Source: Methylobacterium hispanicum (GTDB lineage: Bacteria > Pseudomonadota > Alphaproteobacteria > Rhizobiales > Beijerinckiaceae). Taken from it: a stretch of 64,000 nt of DNA. Every line of letters starts with the position of its first letter. Position 1 is the stretch's first letter. The position numbers and the translations under genes are program-made. The stretch covers positions 1-64,000 of the forward strand of contig NZ_BPQO01000018.1 in NCBI RefSeq assembly GCF_022179285.1. The letters run 5' to 3'. Under the pieces are notes generated by a model that did no database searches, was not told the origin of the DNA, and saw only the letters and a list, made by a program, of their open reading frames with translations. Of this stretch, positions 62,340 to 64,000 are shown piece after piece.

Positions 62340-62470
62340 TACCGTGTCCGGTCGAAGCGTTCGGTTCGACGCGTCGTCTCGGGAGGAAGCGCGGGTCCCC
62401 TCTCCCGTAGGGGAGAGGGGGCGCGGCGCGCGTTCACCCCGACCAGCCGAACCGATCGACCGGGGGCCGT
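62337..62470. repeat. Dispersed palindromic element, family A, copy 4 (short)
   Basis: It begins TGATACCGTGTCCGGTCGAA and ends in AGCCGAACCGATCGACCGGG, an inverted version of the start. The centre CCCCTCTCCCGTAGGGGAGAGGGG is a perfect small palindrome. It fills the space between the convergent TolC and ABC genes. Confidence 0.8.
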
Positions 62471-62471
62471 C

Positions 62472-64000
62472 TCACGCCCGCGCCGGGATCCTGCGCCCCG
62501 CGCCCGGCGCCCAGTCGTCCTCGACGAGGCGGCCGCCCTCGATGCGCAGGACGCGATCGACCTGATCGAGCATGCGCTCGCTGTGGGTGATGAAGACCTT
62601 GGCGGCCCGGACCCGCTTCAGGCTCTCGACGAGCGCCGCCTCGGTGGTCGGGTCGAGGTTGGCCGTGACCTCGTCGAGGAGCAGCAGGCGCGGGCGGCGG
62701 CAGAGCGCGCGGGCGAGGAGCAGCCGGCGGCGCTGGCCGGTCGAGAGCAGGCCGCCCTCTTCCGAGACCTGGGTGGCGTAGCCCTGCGGCAGGCGCTCGA
62801 TCTCGTCGCGCAGACCGACGCAGACGAGCGCCGCCTCCATCTCGGCCCGCGAGACGGCCGGGTCGAACAGCGCGAGGTTGTCGGCGACCGTGCCGGCGAA
62901 CAGGCCGTCGTCGGCGAAGACCACGCCGAGGTTGCTGCGGTACTCGCGCTTGCCGAACTGGGCGAGCGGGCTGCCGTCCACCATGACGCGGCCTTCCGCC
63001 GGCTCGTGCAGGCTCGCCAGGATCTTCATCAGCGAGGACTTGCCCGAGCCCGACACGCCGACGATCGCCACGGTCTCGTGCGCGCCGAGATCGATGCTCA
63101 GGTTCACCGCGCGCAGGATCGGTTCGTCGGCCCGACCGAACTGCACCGTCACGTCCTCCAGGCGGACCTCGCGGTTGAGCGTCCGGTGGAAGGTCGCGTC
63201 CTGCAGGCCCGCCTCCGGCTCCTGGCCGAGCACGTCGTCGAGGCGCTGGAAGTGCACCCGCATCGCCGAGAGGTGCATCAGGTTGCTGGTGAGCAGGTTG
63301 ACGCGCGCGAAGAACTCGGAGCGCAGGGCGAAGAAGGCGTAGAGCGTGCCGATCGTCAGCGTGTTCGCGATCACGCCGACGATGCCCATGTAGAGGGTCG
63401 CGACCGTGCTCAGCACGATGACGACGTGCATGAACAGTTCGGCGTCGATCTCGGCCTTGCGCGCCCGGAAGTCGAGGTTGGCGAAGCGCGAGAAGCTCTC
63501 GAACCAGCGCATCGCGAAGCGTTCGGTGCCGTTATGCGCCTTCAGGCTGTCGACCCGGCGCAGGCCGTCGAGGAGGCGGGCCCGCTCCTCCGAGCGCGCC
63601 TCCAGCGAGCCGAAGGTCGCCTGGTTGAGCTTCGGGAAGGTGAGGAAGCGCATCCCGATCACCGCGACCAGGGTGAGCATGGTCACCACCGCCATGGCGG
63701 GCGCGTAGTAGAGCATCAGCCCGATGATCAGGATCGAGGTGGCGCTGTCGGCAAACGCCGTGACGAGGCCGCCGACGAGGAACGCCTTGACGTGCTCGAT
63801 CGAGTCGACCCGGGCCACGAAGTCGCCGGGGTGGCGCAGCTCGAAGTAGTTCAGCGGCAGCCGGAAGGCGTGGCCGACGACGTTGCGGGTGAACTGGAGC
63901 TGGAGCAGCGTCGAGGCCCTGAGCGTCACGTAGTCCCGCAGCCAGCGCCCGATCGCCTCGAAGCCCATCAGCAGGACGAGGCCGATCGCCAGCACGTGGA
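62472..64000 (-). CDS. Type I secretion ABC transporter (bacteriocin/RTX exporter type), 5' part beyond window
   Basis: At least 509 residues of the C-terminal part. The transmembrane domain (about the first 290 visible residues) begins LLMGFEAIGRWLRDYVTLRASTLLQLQF. The ATPase has Walker A GVSGSGKSS, signature LLSTGQRRRLLLARAL and Walker B LLLLDEVTANLD. RLPLNYFELRHPGDFVARV is typical of peptidase-containing or RTX exporters, so a C39-like N-terminal domain may lie beyond 64000. Partner of the TolC-family protein. Confidence 0.92.
   Translation of the reverse strand, partial: HVLAIGLVLLMGFEAIGRWLRDYVTLRASTLLQLQFTRNVVGHAFRLPLNYFELRHPGDFVARVDSIEHVKAFLVGGLVTAFADSATSILIIGLMLYYAPAMAVVTMLTLVAVIGMRFLTFPKLNQATFGSLEARSEERARLLDGLRRVDSLKAHNGTERFAMRWFESFSRFANLDFRARKAEIDAELFMHVVIVLSTVATLYMGIVGVIANTLTIGTLYAFFALRSEFFARVNLLTSNLMHLSAMRVHFQRLDDVLGQEPEAGLQDATFHRTLNREVRLEDVTVQFGRADEPILRAVNLSIDLGAHETVAIVGVSGSGKSSLMKILASLHEPAEGRVMVDGSPLAQFGKREYRSNLGVVFADDGLFAGTVADNLALFDPAVSRAEMEAALVCVGLRDEIERLPQGYATQVSEEGGLLSTGQRRRLLLARALCRRPRLLLLDEVTANLDPTTEAALVESLKRVRAAKVFITHSERMLDQVDRVLRIEGGRLVEDDWAPGAGRRIPARA

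Overview
The window is GC-rich alphaproteobacterial DNA. Gene content and small-protein families (a BphP phytochrome, cyanase, a PQQ-type beta-propeller protein, FixK/FNR regulators, DUF1192/DUF1476/DUF2852 proteins) point to a Methylobacterium-like organism of the order Hyphomicrobiales. This assignment comes from recalled family knowledge; no database search was run.

Layout. (1) 1-13.1 kb is ordinary chromosome: the 3' part of an initiator tRNA-Met, uracil phosphoribosyltransferase, a TetR regulator, an HD-GYP response regulator, a thioredoxin-like protein, phosphopentomutase behind a fused peptide-ABC ATPase, a SPOR lytic transglycosylase, an esterase, and an ankyrin / PQQ-propeller / thioesterase operon, ending at tRNA-Leu(CAG). 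(2) 13.1-23.9 kb is a decayed island at the tRNA-Leu 3' end: a broken tyrosine recombinase fused to a truncated HAD phosphatase, a frameshifted prophage tail gene (minor tail protein Z family), a frameshifted YeeE/YedE-type remnant, a gene broken at an A7 run, several small secreted or basic proteins, and long stretches with no gene. (3) 23.9-26.6 kb has cyanase divergent from a PAS-PAS sigma-54 activator.

(4) 26.7-45 kb is the most striking part. About 20 genes in short operons are preceded by 14-bp palindromes. Ten of twelve fit TTG(A/C)-N6-(T/G)CAA, which I recall as the FixK2/FNR consensus, and eleven of the twelve have their centre about 61-100 bp before a start codon. The genes encode four tandem universal stress proteins, three triple-BON proteins, a phosphoketolase, a DUF1476 (F1-ATPase inhibitor zeta-like) protein, a K+ channel, an NRAMP-related transporter, a cytochrome c, a zinc alcohol dehydrogenase, a host-attachment-family protein, a lipoyl-like protein without its lysine, several unknown proteins and two Crp/Fnr regulators, one of them with its own box. 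I infer a low-oxygen or energy-limitation survival regulon.

(5) 45-64 kb holds a P450 overlapping a membrane GGDEF-EAL protein, a CPA2 antiporter, pirin, a bacteriophytochrome / response regulator / hybrid kinase operon, an HSL-type esterase, GST, an SDR, a TolC-family protein and a truncated type I secretion ABC transporter.

Two dispersed non-coding repeat families lie in the right half of the window. In five of six copies the first bases of the element (TGA or TAG) are the stop codon of the adjacent gene.
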